In this document: piece by piece, positions 63,678-64,000 of the stretch
How the letters are laid out: each line of letters opens with the position of its first letter
Position numbering within the stretch: the first letter of the stretch is position 1
Source: Paludibacteraceae bacterium
Lineage (GTDB): Bacteria; Bacteroidota; Bacteroidia; Bacteroidales; Paludibacteraceae
DNA length: 64,000 bases
Assembly (NCBI GenBank): GCA_017649925.1
Contig: JAGCFX010000031.1
Span: forward strand, 62,001-126,000
Reading direction: 5' to 3'
Translations under genes and position numbers: made by a program
Notes under the pieces: model-generated
What the model saw: the letters and a program-made list of their open reading frames with translations, nothing else
What the model was told of the DNA's origin: nothing
Database searches by the model: none

Positions 63678-63694
63678 CAATTCTCAATCTTCAA
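63674..63694. repeat. Heptamer tract at the glycosyltransferase start
   Basis: TCATCAA, TTCTCAA, TCTTCAA. It overlaps the stop codon of the partial gene and the ATG of the glycosyltransferase, so it is coding on both sides. Confidence 0.6.
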
Positions 63695-64000
63695 TTTGTA
63701 CGTGTGCGTACTGCTTCCGTCTTCCGCTTTGACGGTGATGATCCATGGCTTGCCGTTGATCTCGCCCGGCGTCACAACCATCTCCTGGCTATCCAGCTTA
63801 CGACCATTGAAACGCGCACGCTCGCCTTTGATATTCGTCAGCGAACCGATACCGCGCATGCCGACGATCTTAATCTCTGACGGCTGGAGGCCAAGTTCGG
63901 AGAGTTTGCAAGTTTGTACCTTCTCGGTGTTCGGGTTGAAGGCTTTCCACTCTTTGCCGTTAATCATCATTTTGTCGATGCGTGACGAATAAATCAGTTC
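63677..64000 (-). CDS. Partial gene of unknown function, 5' end beyond the window
   Basis: The frame stays open past the ATG at 63970 to the window edge (ELIYSSRIDK precedes it), so 107 residues are the C-terminal part of a longer protein. The visible piece is beta-rich with alternating hydrophobic residues, a possible small beta-sandwich (SEIKIVGMRGIGSLTNIKG, VVTPGEINGKPWIITVKAE). I do not recognise the family. It is coupled to the glycosyltransferase by TGATG. Confidence 0.6.
   Translation of the reverse strand, partial: ELIYSSRIDKMMINGKEWKAFNPNTEKVQTCKLSELGLQPSEIKIVGMRGIGSLTNIKGERARFNGRKLDSQEMVVTPGEINGKPWIITVKAEDGSSTHTYKLKIEN

Noticed and set aside
1..64000. Mobile element, prophage or defence island
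   Set aside because: No transposase, integrase, restriction, toxin-antitoxin or phage structural gene was seen; neighbouring genes are housekeeping or envelope genes.

Overview
The window reads as a chromosomal segment of an anaerobic Bacteroidales bacterium (phylum Bacteroidota). The grounds are: fourteen promoters of the Bacteroidota type (TTG, about 20 bases, TAnnTTTG); almost no Shine-Dalgarno sequences; a complete-order Rnf operon (rseC-rnfB-C-D-G-E-A); PorX, the response regulator of the type IX secretion system (T9SS); ATP-dependent PEP carboxykinase; the ftsK-lolA-trxB block; a DUF3467 protein; and giant secreted proteins with InlB/Listeria-Bacteroides repeats. The genus cannot be told from the sequence. 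I found no transposase, phage gene, CRISPR array or recognisable defence island.

Layout. 1-4722: 3' part of a giant repeat-built surface protein. 4839-6215: secreted SGNH/CE12-type esterase. 6245-8667: ExbB/ExbD energiser operon behind a tRNA-Ser. 8921-9961: lipoprotein. 10065-13226: tRNA-Ser(UGA)-RlmL-like-queA-tatD. 13339-15374: coiled-coil protein and murF. 15495-17819: porX and an EEP-family hydrolase. 17920-18681: rhomboid protease. 18884-25117: HU, then adk-obg-clc-mrp-MATE. 25091-27112: sua5, polyprenyl glycosylphosphotransferase and a tiny xseB. 27315-28919: pckA. 28975-33481: rplS, then uvrB with a zinc metallopeptidase. 33729-38309: TamB-like. 38343-44745: ftsK-lolA-trxB-pnp. 44914-50188: Rnf. 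50543-57563: giant secreted protein plus a small protein with a sorting-type C-terminus. 57520-64000: GT2, DUF3467, nucleoside phosphorylase, dipeptidyl-peptidase III and an AroA-glycosyltransferase fusion.

How the genes work together. The Rnf complex and ExbB/ExbD handle ion gradients and outer-membrane energy transfer. LolA, TamB, the sugar transferase and PorX serve the envelope and the T9SS surface display that the giant proteins probably use. The lipoprotein peptidases and the esterase point to peptide and pectin-type polysaccharide breakdown.

The most unusual signal is a set of short phased tandem repeats of 7, 10 and 11 bases. They lie in spacers and also inside coding regions. A TCGA-centred 11-base family occurs at four loci, one of them an exactly phased 8-unit array in the leader of the 2093-residue protein. 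Several enzymes also look shortened compared with their families: RnfB lacks all its ferredoxin modules, MurF is short, and a catalytically complete but shrunken AroA is fused to an N-terminally truncated glycosyltransferase. These are sequence observations; no function is demonstrated.
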